Source of the DNA: an uncultured Myxococcales bacterium
GTDB lineage: Bacteria > Myxococcota_A > UBA9042
Length of the DNA: 64,000 nucleotides
Assembly: GCA_903929795.1 (NCBI GenBank)
Contig: CAIYWC010000092.1
Span: forward strand, 1 to 64,000
Direction of reading: 5' to 3'
Shown here: in pieces, positions 41,843 to 50,416 of the stretch
How the letters are laid out: each line of letters begins with the position of its first letter
Position numbering within the stretch: position 1 is the stretch's first letter
Program-made: the position numbers and the translations under genes
Notes under the pieces: generated by a model
The model's database searches: none
What the model saw: only the letters and a program-made list of their open reading frames with translations
What the model was told of the DNA's origin: nothing

Positions 41843-43313
41843 TTGTGCCATCCTGCTTGAGGACCAGCATCCGCGGCTCCGTGAATTCCTCGATGGCGAA
41901 GCGCGGTCCTTCGCGGCCGATGCCGGAGTCCTTGACGCCGCCATACGGCAGGTGATCGACGCGGAACGTTGGAACATCATTGTGGATGAGCGCGCCGACC
42001 TGCAGTTCGCGAAAGGCCCGCCAGAGCGTGTGGCTGTCGTTGGTGAAGATGCCGGCCTGCAAGCCGAAGCGGCTGTCGTTGGCGCAGCGCAGCGCGTCGT
42101 CCAAGCGCTCGTAGCCGCAGATCGCGACCACCGGGCCAAAAACTTCCTCGGCAATCAGCGGCTGGCGCGAAGTCCCGGCAAATTGCACGATCGCCGGCGC
42201 CAGGCATGTCCCCTCGCGCGCGCCCCGCAACAGGATGGGCTCGCCGGCCGCGGCATACGCATCGAGCCAGCCGTCGACGCGGGCGGCGGCGGCCTCGGAG
42301 ATCATCGGTCCGCAAATCACGCCGGGCTGGGCTGGATCGCCCACCGCGACGCGCGATGCGACATGGTCGCCGAGCTGGCCGAGAAAGTCGTCCAATCGGT
42401 CAAGATCGACAAACACGCGTTGGACCGAAATGCACGATTGCCCCGCGTAGGCGAATGCGCCCGTGGCGATGGCCGGGATGACGTCGGCGAGTGCGGCGTC
42501 CGGGCACACGATCGCGGCCGCAACGCCGCCCAGCTCGAGGATGACGTGCTGGCGCGGCGCCTGCGCCTTGAGCCGCCAGCCGACCTCGGCGCTCCCGGTG
42601 AAAGACAGCACTTTCACACGGGAATCGCTGATCAGCGGCTGAAGGTCGCGCAGGTCGGGCAGGACGACGGAGATCATCGGGCCCGGCAGGCCCGCCTCCA
42701 GCGCCAGATCCGCCAGCAAAAACGCCGAGATTGGTGCCTGCGGCGACGGCTTGATGACGATCGGACAGCCCGCGGCGATCGCCGGCGCGAGCTTGTGCAT
42801 CACGAGGTTCAGGGGAAAATTGAACGGCGTGATCGCCGACACGAGCCCGCGCGCAAAGCGTTGGAGGTGCGCGACACGGCCGAGCGCGTTGGGCACGATG
42901 CCCGCGTCGATGACGCTCACGTCCTGGCCGATCGCCTCGATGGACGCGCGCACGGTCGCGAGCGCACGCTGCACTTCGGTTCGCGCGAGGTCGATCGGCT
43001 TGCCCGCCTCTGCGCAGATCACGCCGGCAAACGCCTCCGCCCGCGCCGTCAGCAGCACATGCAAATTCTCCAGGATTTGTCTGCGGTTATACGCCGTCAG
43101 CTGCGCGCCGAGCGCCTCCGCCGCGTGGCCGGTCGCCAGCGCCGCTTCGACTTGCTCCGCCGACGCCTCGCCCACCATCCCGACCAGCTGCTCCGCCAGC
43201 TGGGCCGACGTCAGCGTGCTCCCCGGTGGCAGCCGCGGCCGCCACGGATTTTGCACGCCGACAAACGCCCTCGAGCTTACTTTTTGACCGCCAATCAACG
43301 TCGCAAACTGCAT
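41838..43313 (-). CDS. NAD(P)-dependent aldehyde dehydrogenase
   Basis: This 491-residue enzyme belongs to the aldehyde dehydrogenase superfamily, which oxidises aldehydes to acids with NAD(P). The key residues are present: Asn in ITPFNFPLNLV, the cofactor-binding SFTGSAEVGW, general base Glu in LELGGVAAAIV, nucleophile Cys in AGQSCISVQ, and EEVFGPVVAI. Its length matches the family. The ATG at 43313 has GGAGG upstream; a much longer open frame extending upstream is not coding. It interrupts the purine genes on the opposite strand and has no evident link to them. Its substrate is unknown. Confidence 0.93.
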   Translation of the reverse strand: MQFATLIGGQKVSSRAFVGVQNPWRPRLPPGSTLTSAQLAEQLVGMVGEASAEQVEAALATGHAAEALGAQLTAYNRRQILENLHVLLTARAEAFAGVICAEAGKPIDLARTEVQRALATVRASIEAIGQDVSVIDAGIVPNALGRVAHLQRFARGLVSAITPFNFPLNLVMHKLAPAIAAGCPIVIKPSPQAPISAFLLADLALEAGLPGPMISVVLPDLRDLQPLISDSRVKVLSFTGSAEVGWRLKAQAPRQHVILELGGVAAAIVCPDAALADVIPAIATGAFAYAGQSCISVQRVFVDLDRLDDFLGQLGDHVASRVAVGDPAQPGVICGPMISEAAAARVDGWLDAYAAAGEPILLRGAREGTCLAPAIVQFAGTSRQPLIAEEVFGPVVAICGYERLDDALRCANDSRFGLQAGIFTNDSHTLWRAFRELQVGALIHNDVPTFRVDHLPYGGVKDSGIGREGPRFAIEEFTEPRMLVLKQDGTT

Positions 43314-43342
43314 TTGCTGCCTCCGGCGCGCCAGCTTAGCCC
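43314..43342 (+). promoter_or_regulatory. Possible promoter of small lipoprotein gene
   Basis: TTGCTG (43314-43319) and TAGCCC (43337-43342) are 17 bp apart, 67 bp before the gene at 43410. The -10 lacks its final T. Confidence 0.35.
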
Positions 43343-43409
43343 GAATGCAGCGCGCTGGGCAGTGGACGCGCTGCGTCAGCAGTGGCATCGTGAGCAACCG
43401 GAGGGGCCG

Positions 43410-43898
43410 ATGCCGCGCAAGTTTGTGATTTCGCTGACGCTGCTGATGTTCGCGCTGGGCAGTTGCATGACGACGTACGAGCCGCGGCCGAGCCCGCGGC
43501 TGGTGACCATCATGGAGGCTGGCAATCCGCTGCTGGTCAAGAACGGCAGGCGCTATCCAATCGGCCTGTTCGGCGGCGATCTGGAGGATGCGGTGGCGCC
43601 GAATGCGGCGGCGATGGAGCACGCGCAGGCGTTTCGCAACCAGACGCTCGGCGGTTTCCTGCTCAGCATGGTGGCCATCGTGCCGATGACGGCTGGGCTG
43701 GTCATGACGATGAACGGGACCGACCAGAGGAACGCGTCTCAGGCGCTGCCGAACACGCTGCTGATCGGCGGGGTCGTCGCGTACGCCGTGGGGCTGGGCA
43801 TGGTGCTTGGCGCGCAGCCGCACATGCACGACGCGATCAACGTGTACAATGACTGGATTGACGCTGGCATGCCGGCGGACGCGACGCTCACGGAGTAG
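43410..43898 (+). CDS. Small lipoprotein with two membrane helices
   Basis: This 162-residue lipoprotein ([19 protein letters not shown]) has a conserved-looking domain with [23 protein letters not shown] and two hydrophobic helices ([20 protein letters not shown] and [20 protein letters not shown]). I do not recognise the family. GGAGGGG precedes the ATG at 43410. The last 45 bp, including the stop codon, are repeated perfectly 115 bp downstream. The gene is divergent from the aldehyde dehydrogenase and precedes purL. Confidence 0.72.
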   Translation: MPRKFVISLTLLMFALGSCMTTYEPRPSPRLVTIMEAGNPLLVKNGRRYPIGLFGGDLEDAVAPNAAAMEHAQAFRNQTLGGFLLSMVAIVPMTAGLVMTMNGTDQRNASQALPNTLLIGGVVAYAVGLGMVLGAQPHMHDAINVYNDWIDAGMPADATLTE

Positions 43899-44017
43899 CC
43901 CTCGGCCGTGATGCTGCCGCGCGCGCGGGTGATGTCGGCTCCAGGTCTTCGCCGACCCGCGCGCTTGCCGGGTTGACGCTGGCATGCCGGCGGACGCGAC
44001 GCTCACGGAGTAGCCCT
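43858..44017. repeat. 45-bp perfect direct repeat
   Basis: The 45 bp at 43858-43902 (the 3' end of the small lipoprotein gene and its stop) recur without mismatch at 43973-44017, with 70 bp between the copies. This looks like a short local duplication. The second copy lies in the leader of purL. Confidence 0.9.
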
Positions 44018-44101
44018 GGGCCTTTTGATAGTTGCGCAAATGTCGTTTGCCAGCGGCGACCGCAATCGCGGAAACTTCGGGCCCTTCCAGCCGGAGGCCT
44101 C

Positions 44102-46330
44102 ATGCCCGCGCACACGCACTTGCCCGACGACGTTATCGCCCGCCACAAGCTGACTTCTGACGAGTATGCTGAGATCGTGCGGCGCCTGAATCGCCCGCCC
44201 AACCTTGTGGAATTGGGTGTGTTTTCCGTGATGTGGTCCGAGCATTGCGCCTACAAATCCAGCCGCGCGCATTTTCATCTGTTCCCGACCGACGGCCCGA
44301 CCGTCATCCAGGGCCCGGGCGAGAACGCCGGCATCGTCGACATCGGCCAGGACGCGGACGGTCACACCTGGGGCGCGGCGTTCAAGATGGAATCGCACAA
44401 CCATCCGTCGTTTATCGAGCCGTTTCAAGGCGCTGCAACCGGCGTCGGCGGCATCCTCCGCGACGTGTTCACCATGGGCGCGCGGACCATCGCCTGCATG
44501 GACGCGCTGCGCTTTGGCGAGGCCAGCCACCCGAGAACGCGCACGCTCGTCAGCGGCGTCGTCCACGGCATCGGCAGCTACGGCAACTGCATGGGCGTGC
44601 CCACCATCGGCGGCAACTGCGGTTTTGACGCGTGCTACAACGGCAACATCCTCGTCAACGCGTTCGCGCTCGGCATCGTGCGCAAGGACCGGATATTCTT
44701 GGGCTATGCCAGCGGCGTCGGCAATCCGGTGCTCTACATCGGCAGCGCGACCGGTCGGGACGGCATCCACGGCGCGACCATGGCGTCGGCCACTTTTGAC
44801 GAGACGAGCGCGGAAAAGCGTCCGACCGTGCAAGTGGGTGATCCGTTTACGGAAAAGCTGCTCCTGGAGGCGTGCATGGAGATCTTCCAGCACGACTGGC
44901 TGGTCGGCATCCAGGACATGGGCGCGGCGGGGCTGACGTCGTCGAGCTTCGAAATGGCGTCGCGCGCGGGCGCCGGCATGGAGATGAACCTGGACGCGGT
45001 GCCGCAGCGGGCGGCGAACCTGACGCCGTACGAAATGATGCTGTCCGAGAGCCAGGAGCGGATGCTGCTTGTCGCGAAGCAGGGCCACGAAGCCGACGTG
45101 CTGGCGGTGTGCAAAAAGTGGGGGCTGGAAGCGGCGGTGGTTGGAAAAGTCACGGATTCCGGGCGGATGGTCGCGACATTCCACGGCGAAGTGGCGCTGG
45201 ATTTGCCGATTGCCGCGGTGGTGGATGACTGCCCGCGCTACGATCGGCCGCGCAAGGAACCGGCGGATTTGGCGGAGCGCCGCGTCATTCCGCACTTTGA
45301 CGACGCGCCGACGCAGGCGGACTGGCTGGCGCTGCTGGCGCACCCTGAGATCGCGTCCAAGCGCTGGGTGTGGCAGCAATATGACCATTCGGTCAGGACC
45401 AATACCGCGCTGCTGCCGGGCCAAGCGGATGCGGCGGTGCTGCGGGTCAAGGAAAACGGCGCGCTACTCGCGATGTCGGCGGATTGCACGGAACGCTATG
45501 GCTACGCGGACCCGTATGCGTGCGGCGCGTACGCGGTGGCCGAGAGCGTGCGCAACCTCGCGTGCGTGGGCGCGGCGCCGCTGGGCCTGACGGATTGCCT
45601 GAACATGGGCAATCCGGAAATTCCCGAAGTGATGTGGGCGATTCGCGAGGCGATGCGTGGGGTTGGCGAGGCGGCCAAGGCGCTGGACTGTCCGGTCGTC
45701 AGCGGCAATGTGTCCCTGTACAACGCGACGAACGACGAGTCGATCCTGCCGACGCCCATGATTGCGGCGGTCGGCAAGCTGCCGCACGGGGTTCGGCCGG
45801 TGCAGCTGGGATTTACGCAACCCGGTGCGGCGATTCTGCTTTTGGGCGCGTTCAATCCGTCGCTGGGCGCTTCCCGGTTTGCGCACACGCGCCTGGGGCG
45901 GCACGCGGGCGCGCCGTCGCGGGTGGACCTGCACGCGGAACGCGCGGTGGGTGCGCTGGTGCGCGGGCTGATTGCCGAAGGCGTGCTGTTGAACGCCCAT
46001 GACTTGTCCGACGGCGGTCTGGCGGTGGCGCTGGCCGAGTGCGCGCTGCCGCACCTGCTAGGCGCCGACTGCGTGCTGCCGGTCGTGGCGGGCAAGCGCT
46101 TGGATGAATTGCTGTTTGGCGAGACGGGCGCGACGATTGTCGTGAGCGTGAAGCCCGAGCGCGTATCGGAAGTGCAGCAAAAAGCGCGGGCGCTGACGGT
46201 GCCGTGTGTGACGCTGGGCACGACAGGTGGCGATTCGGTGAATCTGGCAGGATTGTCCTTGCCGATTGAGCAGTTGAACGATGCGTGGCAGCATGGTTTT
46301 GAGCGCGCGGTGTTGGGGCAGACGCACTGA
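44102..46330 (+). CDS. purL: Phosphoribosylformylglycinamidine synthase subunit PurL
   Basis: This 742-residue ATP-dependent synthase makes FGAM from FGAR and ammonia, as part of the PurSQL complex. The length fits the small-PurL type that needs PurS and PurQ, both encoded nearby. Signatures include [12 protein letters not shown], the [20 protein letters not shown] active-site segment, and [21 protein letters not shown] lies 5 bp before the ATG at 44102. It is separated from purQ by the aldehyde dehydrogenase and small lipoprotein genes, so the pur cluster is interrupted. purF follows 247 bp later. Confidence 0.97.
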   Translation: MPAHTHLPDDVIARHKLTSDEYAEIVRRLNRPPNLVELGVFSVMWSEHCAYKSSRAHFHLFPTDGPTVIQGPGENAGIVDIGQDADGHTWGAAFKMESHNHPSFIEPFQGAATGVGGILRDVFTMGARTIACMDALRFGEASHPRTRTLVSGVVHGIGSYGNCMGVPTIGGNCGFDACYNGNILVNAFALGIVRKDRIFLGYASGVGNPVLYIGSATGRDGIHGATMASATFDETSAEKRPTVQVGDPFTEKLLLEACMEIFQHDWLVGIQDMGAAGLTSSSFEMASRAGAGMEMNLDAVPQRAANLTPYEMMLSESQERMLLVAKQGHEADVLAVCKKWGLEAAVVGKVTDSGRMVATFHGEVALDLPIAAVVDDCPRYDRPRKEPADLAERRVIPHFDDAPTQADWLALLAHPEIASKRWVWQQYDHSVRTNTALLPGQADAAVLRVKENGALLAMSADCTERYGYADPYACGAYAVAESVRNLACVGAAPLGLTDCLNMGNPEIPEVMWAIREAMRGVGEAAKALDCPVVSGNVSLYNATNDESILPTPMIAAVGKLPHGVRPVQLGFTQPGAAILLLGAFNPSLGASRFAHTRLGRHAGAPSRVDLHAERAVGALVRGLIAEGVLLNAHDLSDGGLAVALAECALPHLLGADCVLPVVAGKRLDELLFGETGATIVVSVKPERVSEVQQKARALTVPCVTLGTTGGDSVNLAGLSLPIEQLNDAWQHGFERAVLGQTH

Positions 46331-46472
46331 AGCGTCGGTTCGGACTGCCGGCAGCTCGTGTGACATTTTTCGTCAGGCCGCGGCAAAAATCTGCGCGCCA
46401 CGAGAACAAGAGGTTCCCACCCGAATGGGGTGGGCTGCGCCCCGGCGCATCGCGGCCCGGTCAGGAGTCAAC

Positions 46473-46565
46473 ATGTGTGGAGTTTTCGGCATCTTCGGGC
46501 GGCAAGGCCCGGCCACGCGAATACGTGGAGCGAATCAGGCCGGGCCGCGGCAGCCTCACGACTAG
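46473..46565 (+). CDS. 30-residue leader ORF repeating the PurF N-terminus
   Basis: This short frame encodes MCGVFGIFG followed by 21 unrelated residues and a TAG. The first nine residues are identical to the start of PurF, whose ATG lies 105 bp downstream in the same frame. The two DNA copies differ at four of nine codons, all at third positions, so the peptide rather than the DNA seems conserved. AGGAG lies 6 bp upstream, as for a translated gene. It could be a purF leader peptide involved in attenuation or translational control, or a remnant of a duplicated purF start. Proof of translation is lacking. Confidence 0.5.
   Translation: MCGVFGIFGRQGPATRIRGANQAGPRQPHD
46506..46546 (+). promoter_or_regulatory. 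GC-rich hairpin within the purF leader
   Basis: GGCCCGGCC (46506-46514) pairs perfectly with GGCCGGGCC (46538-46546). A nested 5-bp stem CCACG/CGTGG (46513-46517, 46524-46528) overlaps the left arm by 2 nt. The structure lies inside the leader ORF, so ribosome position could influence it. Confidence 0.4.
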
Positions 46566-46577
46566 TCGGAGAACATC

Positions 46578-47933
46578 ATGTGCGGAGTTTTTGGTATTTT
46601 CGGGCATCCAGAGGCGGCGCGGCTTGCGTCGGTGGGCTTGCACGCGCTGCAGCATCGCGGCCAGGAGTCGGCGGGCATCGCGTCATCGCCCGGCGGCGAG
46701 GTCTTTCTGCAGCGCGCCATGGGTCACGTCGCGCAGATCTTCGACGAGGCGACGCTGGCCAACCTTCCAGGAATCATGGCGATTGGCCAGGTGCGCTATT
46801 CGACGACCGGCGCCAGTCGCCTGCGCAACGCCCAGCCGATTTGCCTGGACACGTCGGTCGGCTCGCTCGCGGTGGCCCACAACGGCAACCTGGTGAACGC
46901 GGTGCCACTGCGCGCCAAGCTGGCGGCGGAAGGCGCGCTGTTCTCTTCCGGCACGGATACCGAAGTGATTCTGCACCTTTTGGCGCGCCAGCAGGGCAGC
47001 CTGGGCGAGCGCATGCTGGCCATCATGCCGATGCTGACCGGCGCGTATTCGCTGCTGCTGACCGATGGCCGCGAGGTCGTCGCAGTGCGCGATCCGTTTG
47101 GCTACCGGCCGCTGGCGTTGGGCTTTCGCCGCGATGCGCACGGCGAGGCGTGGATGGCTGCGTCCGAGGTGCCGGCGATCAACCTGGTTGGTGGCGAATT
47201 TGTTCGGGAAGTTGAGCCGGGCGAAGTGGTCGTGATGCGCCAAGGCGGCATCCGCAGCTTGCGCTTGGCCAAACTGCCGGGGCGCAAAGCCTGCGTTTTT
47301 GAGCACGTGTATTTTTCCCGCCCCGACAGCGTGGTTTTCGGCCACACGGTCTACGAGACGCGCAAGCGCTTTGGCGCACAGCTGGCCCGCGAGGCGCCGG
47401 CGCTTGGCGCGGAAGTCGTCATTCCCGTTCCGGATAGTGGGATTGCCGCCGCGCTGGGCTATGCGCGCGAGTCGGGCATTCCGTACGAACTGGGGCTCAT
47501 CCGCAGCCACTACGTCGGCCGCACGTTTATCCAACCCACCGTCGCGCTTCGGGAAATCGGCGTGCGCCGCAAGCTGAGCCCGGTCAAGGAGATCATCGCC
47601 GGCAAGAGCATCGTCGTCGTGGATGACAGCCTGGTGCGCGGCACGACATCGCGCCAAATCATTGGTCTTTTGCGGGAAGCTGGCGCACGCGAGATCCACC
47701 TGCGCATCTCCAGCCCGCCGACCGCGTGGCCGTGCTGGTACGGCATCGACACGCCGGACCGCGACCAGCTGCTGGCGGCCAACAAGACGATGGACGAAAT
47801 CGCCGCGTTCATCACCTGCGACTCGGTTGGCTACTTGAGCCCGGAAGGCCTTCTGGAGGCCGCGGGCCCCAAGGATGGCTGGTGCACGGCGTGTTTTACC
47901 GGCGAATATCCGGAGCCGCTGCTGCGCGCCTGA
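46578..47933 (+). CDS. purF: Amidophosphoribosyltransferase
   Basis: This 451-residue enzyme makes 5-phosphoribosylamine from PRPP and glutamine, the first committed step of purine synthesis. The catalytic Cys follows the initiator Met directly (MCGVFGIFG), so no propeptide is present. The glutaminase half has RGQESAGIA and GQVRYSTTG; the phosphoribosyltransferase half has the PRPP motif VVVDDSLVRGTTS. C-terminal Cys residues (PPTAWPCWYG, CDSVGYLSP, WCTACFTGEYP) fit the iron-sulfur-type PurF of Bacillus, which lacks introns of the E. coli type. GGAG lies 8 bp upstream. A leader ORF with the same first nine residues lies 105 bp upstream. Confidence 0.97.
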   Translation: MCGVFGIFGHPEAARLASVGLHALQHRGQESAGIASSPGGEVFLQRAMGHVAQIFDEATLANLPGIMAIGQVRYSTTGASRLRNAQPICLDTSVGSLAVAHNGNLVNAVPLRAKLAAEGALFSSGTDTEVILHLLARQQGSLGERMLAIMPMLTGAYSLLLTDGREVVAVRDPFGYRPLALGFRRDAHGEAWMAASEVPAINLVGGEFVREVEPGEVVVMRQGGIRSLRLAKLPGRKACVFEHVYFSRPDSVVFGHTVYETRKRFGAQLAREAPALGAEVVIPVPDSGIAAALGYARESGIPYELGLIRSHYVGRTFIQPTVALREIGVRRKLSPVKEIIAGKSIVVVDDSLVRGTTSRQIIGLLREAGAREIHLRISSPPTAWPCWYGIDTPDRDQLLAANKTMDEIAAFITCDSVGYLSPEGLLEAAGPKDGWCTACFTGEYPEPLLRA

Positions 47934-47948
47934 ACCGCGCGGTTTTGC

Positions 47949-47977
47949 TTGCGCAATTCCCGGCAAATCCCTAGGCT
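47949..47977 (+). promoter_or_regulatory. Predicted housekeeping promoter
   Basis: TTGCGC (47949-47954) and TAGGCT (47972-47977) are 17 bp apart, 28 bp before the lipoprotein GTG at 48005. It follows the purF stop closely. Confidence 0.45.
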
Positions 47978-48004
47978 CGTCGAGGTCCCTGAGCGGAGGT
48001 TCCC

Positions 48005-49150
48005 GTGCGTTTGTCGTCCTCTCTGTTTGTCCTTCTGGTTGCAGCGCTGGCTGCGTGCAGCGCACCGGTTTCTGGCGGTGGCGGGCTCCTGCTCGATGCC
48101 CACGGGGCGTGCTCGGCCGACGCTAAGGCCGCGGATTTGTGCGGTAATGTCACGGAGACAGACGCTTCGGCGACGGCCGACGCCGCCACCGCGACGGACG
48201 GCGCAGCCGCGCAAGCGGACGGCGCAGACGGCGCGGACAGCGCCGCCACGGACGACGCGGCTGTCGTTGATTCTGGCACCGGCGACGATGCGCTCCCGGA
48301 TCTGGACGGCTTTTTCGACAACCCGGACGCTGATGCCGGTGGTGGCGCCGACACAATTTTGCCCAGCGGCGACTGCCCGGAGCGCGCCAAGATCGTCTAC
48401 GTCGTCACGGCGGACGCCAAGCTATACAGCTTCCAGCCCGACAAGCTGCTCTTCAAGCTGGTCGGCACGCTGGGCTGCGCGACGGGCCTCGCGGCGCTCA
48501 CCGACACGCCGTTTTCCATGTCGGTTGACCGCCAGGCCAACGCGTGGGTGCTCTACTGGGACGGCGCCAACGCCACCGGCATCTACAAGGTCAGCACCCT
48601 GAACGCGTCGTGCGCGCCGACAACCTACAAGACGGCGTCGCCCAACCTCGACATCTTCGGCATGGGCTTTTCTGCCAACGGCCCCGGCCAGACCGACGAG
48701 ACGCTTTTTGTCATCGCCGGCAGCGGCACCGGCTACTGGACCGGCTTCGATACGCTCGCGAGCATCAGCTTTCCCGGCTTGAAGGCCAGCGCGATCAATA
48801 CGGTCGACTTCGCCGGCGGTGCAGAGCTGACCGGCAACGGCAAGGGCGAGCTGTACGGCTTCTTCGCCGGCAGCTCGCCGCCGAGCGTGCGGCAGATCGA
48901 CAAGGTCACCGGCAAGACGAACGTGAAGAGCTGGAACTTGCCGACCAGCGATTTTGGCGACCAGGGCGACGTCGCGTTCGCGCAGTGGGGCGGCGCATTT
49001 TACCTGTTCTATCAAGGACCTGCCGACACTTCGACCAACGTCTGGTTGCTGGACACGACAACCGGCGTCGCCACAATCGTCAAGGCCAACACCGGGATGA
49101 CCATCGTCGGAGCAGGCGTTTCCTCCTGCGCGCCGACCGCCGCGCCCTGA
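48005..49150 (+). CDS. Surface lipoprotein with Asp/Ala tether and beta-rich (propeller-like) domain
   Basis: This 381-residue lipoprotein starts at GTG 48005 with GGAGG 6 bp upstream. The lipobox LAAC is followed by a Gly-rich stretch and a tether of about 70 residues rich in Asp, Ala and Thr. The C-terminal 260 residues have repeated strands such as AKIVYVVTADAKLYSF, NAWVLYWDGANATGIYKV and KGELYGFFAGSSPPSVRQID, which look like blades of a beta propeller. Its function is unknown. A promoter-like element lies directly upstream and the gene is separate from purF. Confidence 0.8.
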   Translation: MRLSSSLFVLLVAALAACSAPVSGGGGLLLDAHGACSADAKAADLCGNVTETDASATADAATATDGAAAQADGADGADSAATDDAAVVDSGTGDDALPDLDGFFDNPDADAGGGADTILPSGDCPERAKIVYVVTADAKLYSFQPDKLLFKLVGTLGCATGLAALTDTPFSMSVDRQANAWVLYWDGANATGIYKVSTLNASCAPTTYKTASPNLDIFGMGFSANGPGQTDETLFVIAGSGTGYWTGFDTLASISFPGLKASAINTVDFAGGAELTGNGKGELYGFFAGSSPPSVRQIDKVTGKTNVKSWNLPTSDFGDQGDVAFAQWGGAFYLFYQGPADTSTNVWLLDTTTGVATIVKANTGMTIVGAGVSSCAPTAAP

Positions 49151-49188
49151 CCGCCCGCCAGCCCCGCTTTCTCGCACAGCGTGTGGAT

Positions 49189-49217
49189 TTGACGCGTCCG
49201 CGGCCGGGACCTATCCT
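49189..49217 (+). promoter_or_regulatory. Predicted promoter of GH113-like gene
   Basis: TTGACG (49189-49194) and TATCCT (49212-49217) are separated by 17 bp. Transcription would start near 49224, about 56 bp before the ATG at 49280. Confidence 0.55.
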
Positions 49218-49279
49218 CCCCGGGCGCAACGCGCAGCACTGCGGGAGTCGGTTGGCCGATCGTCCGCGACAGGACACGG

Positions 49280-50392
49280 ATGAACACGCCCCATGATTTC
49301 AAGCACTTCGTCGCCAACCGCCGACATCGCACCGGCCGCATCCTCGTCGGCGTCATCGCGATCCTCGGGCTCGCGCTCGGCGCGTGCGCGCAAGCCCAGC
49401 CAGTGACTGGCCCTGTGAAGCCCGCGCCGCAGCCCGCGCCGCTGCGCTTTGTCAAAGGCGGCAACGTCTCAGCGTGGAATGTCACGGACGTCGCGCGGAT
49501 CTTCGCCGATGCGGAGCGCCTCGGGCTCGACACGATCACGGTGCCGGTTCGCATGAACATGACGGCGGCGTCGGGCCACGACGTGACGGTCGACGCGGTG
49601 AGCCTCGCGTTTGCCAAAAAGGTCGTGGCGAGCAAGCCGTCCTACCAGTACATTATTGAGCCATATCCGTGGATCGATCACGGCAATGTCCCGGAAACAG
49701 ACCTGAATCCGTTGGACAAAGCCGCTTGGTTCGCGTCTTGGCAGGCCGCCGTCACCAGCCTGGCGGGCCATTTCCCCAACGCGTGGGGTCTCTACGTCGC
49801 GTCCAACCTGGTCAAGCTGGAGGACCAATCCGCGAGCTGGATCAGCCTGGTCAAGCACTTGCGCGGCGTCTACCATGGCAAAATCATCTACCGCACCCAA
49901 TGGTGGGCGACGGCGGCGTGGGCGCCTGAGACGGTCGCGGCGTACCAGGACAAGCTGGCGAATCCGCTGTTCGGCGTAGTCGACGTCATCGCAATCGCAG
50001 CGTATTTCGAGCTGAGCGAACCCATCGCGCCGAGCGTGACGGACATCAAGAATGCCCTGCGGGCGACGACCGTGTTCAACCGCCAGCAAGACGTTTACGC
50101 CGAGGTGATGGCGCTCAACACCCGATGGCACAAGCCGATTTTCTTCGGCGAGCTGAGCTGCCCCTCGCTGGATTTTGGCGCGCAGAATCCGTGGGATCCT
50201 GCGGTGAGCACAAACCACAACGCGGAAATCCAGAAGAATTATCTGACGGCGTACTTGGAGACATTCGCGCAAGACCCCAATAAATTCATGGGGTTTTCGC
50301 TTTTCACCATCGGCCATCCAACCGCGACGACGTACGAGTTGGCGCCGTCAGCAGCGGCGTATATTCACGCATTCACACCGAAAGCGCCGTGA
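49280..50392 (+). CDS. GH113-like glycoside hydrolase lipoprotein
   Basis: This 370-residue lipoprotein (lipobox LGAC) carries a TIM-barrel domain resembling glycoside hydrolase family 113 and related barrels. Visible elements are FVKGGNVSAWN at the first strand, the strand YIIEPYPWIDHG, YRTQWWATAAW, DVIAIAAYFEL and PIFFGELSCPS. In the last, the Glu is a candidate catalytic nucleophile. GH113 enzymes cleave beta-mannosidic bonds. wecB follows after 24 bp, so the two are probably cotranscribed, and a glycan containing ManNAc would be a natural substrate. That link is inference. Confidence 0.72.
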   Translation: MNTPHDFKHFVANRRHRTGRILVGVIAILGLALGACAQAQPVTGPVKPAPQPAPLRFVKGGNVSAWNVTDVARIFADAERLGLDTITVPVRMNMTAASGHDVTVDAVSLAFAKKVVASKPSYQYIIEPYPWIDHGNVPETDLNPLDKAAWFASWQAAVTSLAGHFPNAWGLYVASNLVKLEDQSASWISLVKHLRGVYHGKIIYRTQWWATAAWAPETVAAYQDKLANPLFGVVDVIAIAAYFELSEPIAPSVTDIKNALRATTVFNRQQDVYAEVMALNTRWHKPIFFGELSCPSLDFGAQNPWDPAVSTNHNAEIQKNYLTAYLETFAQDPNKFMGFSLFTIGHPTATTYELAPSAAAYIHAFTPKAP

Positions 50393-50416
50393 ATGGCCGG
50401 CAGGCAGTGAGGTAAA

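Noticed and set aside
46473..46577. ATG 46473 as the true purF start
   Set aside because: It is in frame with purF, but a TAG at 46563 separates the two, and PurF needs its Cys directly after the initiator Met at 46578.
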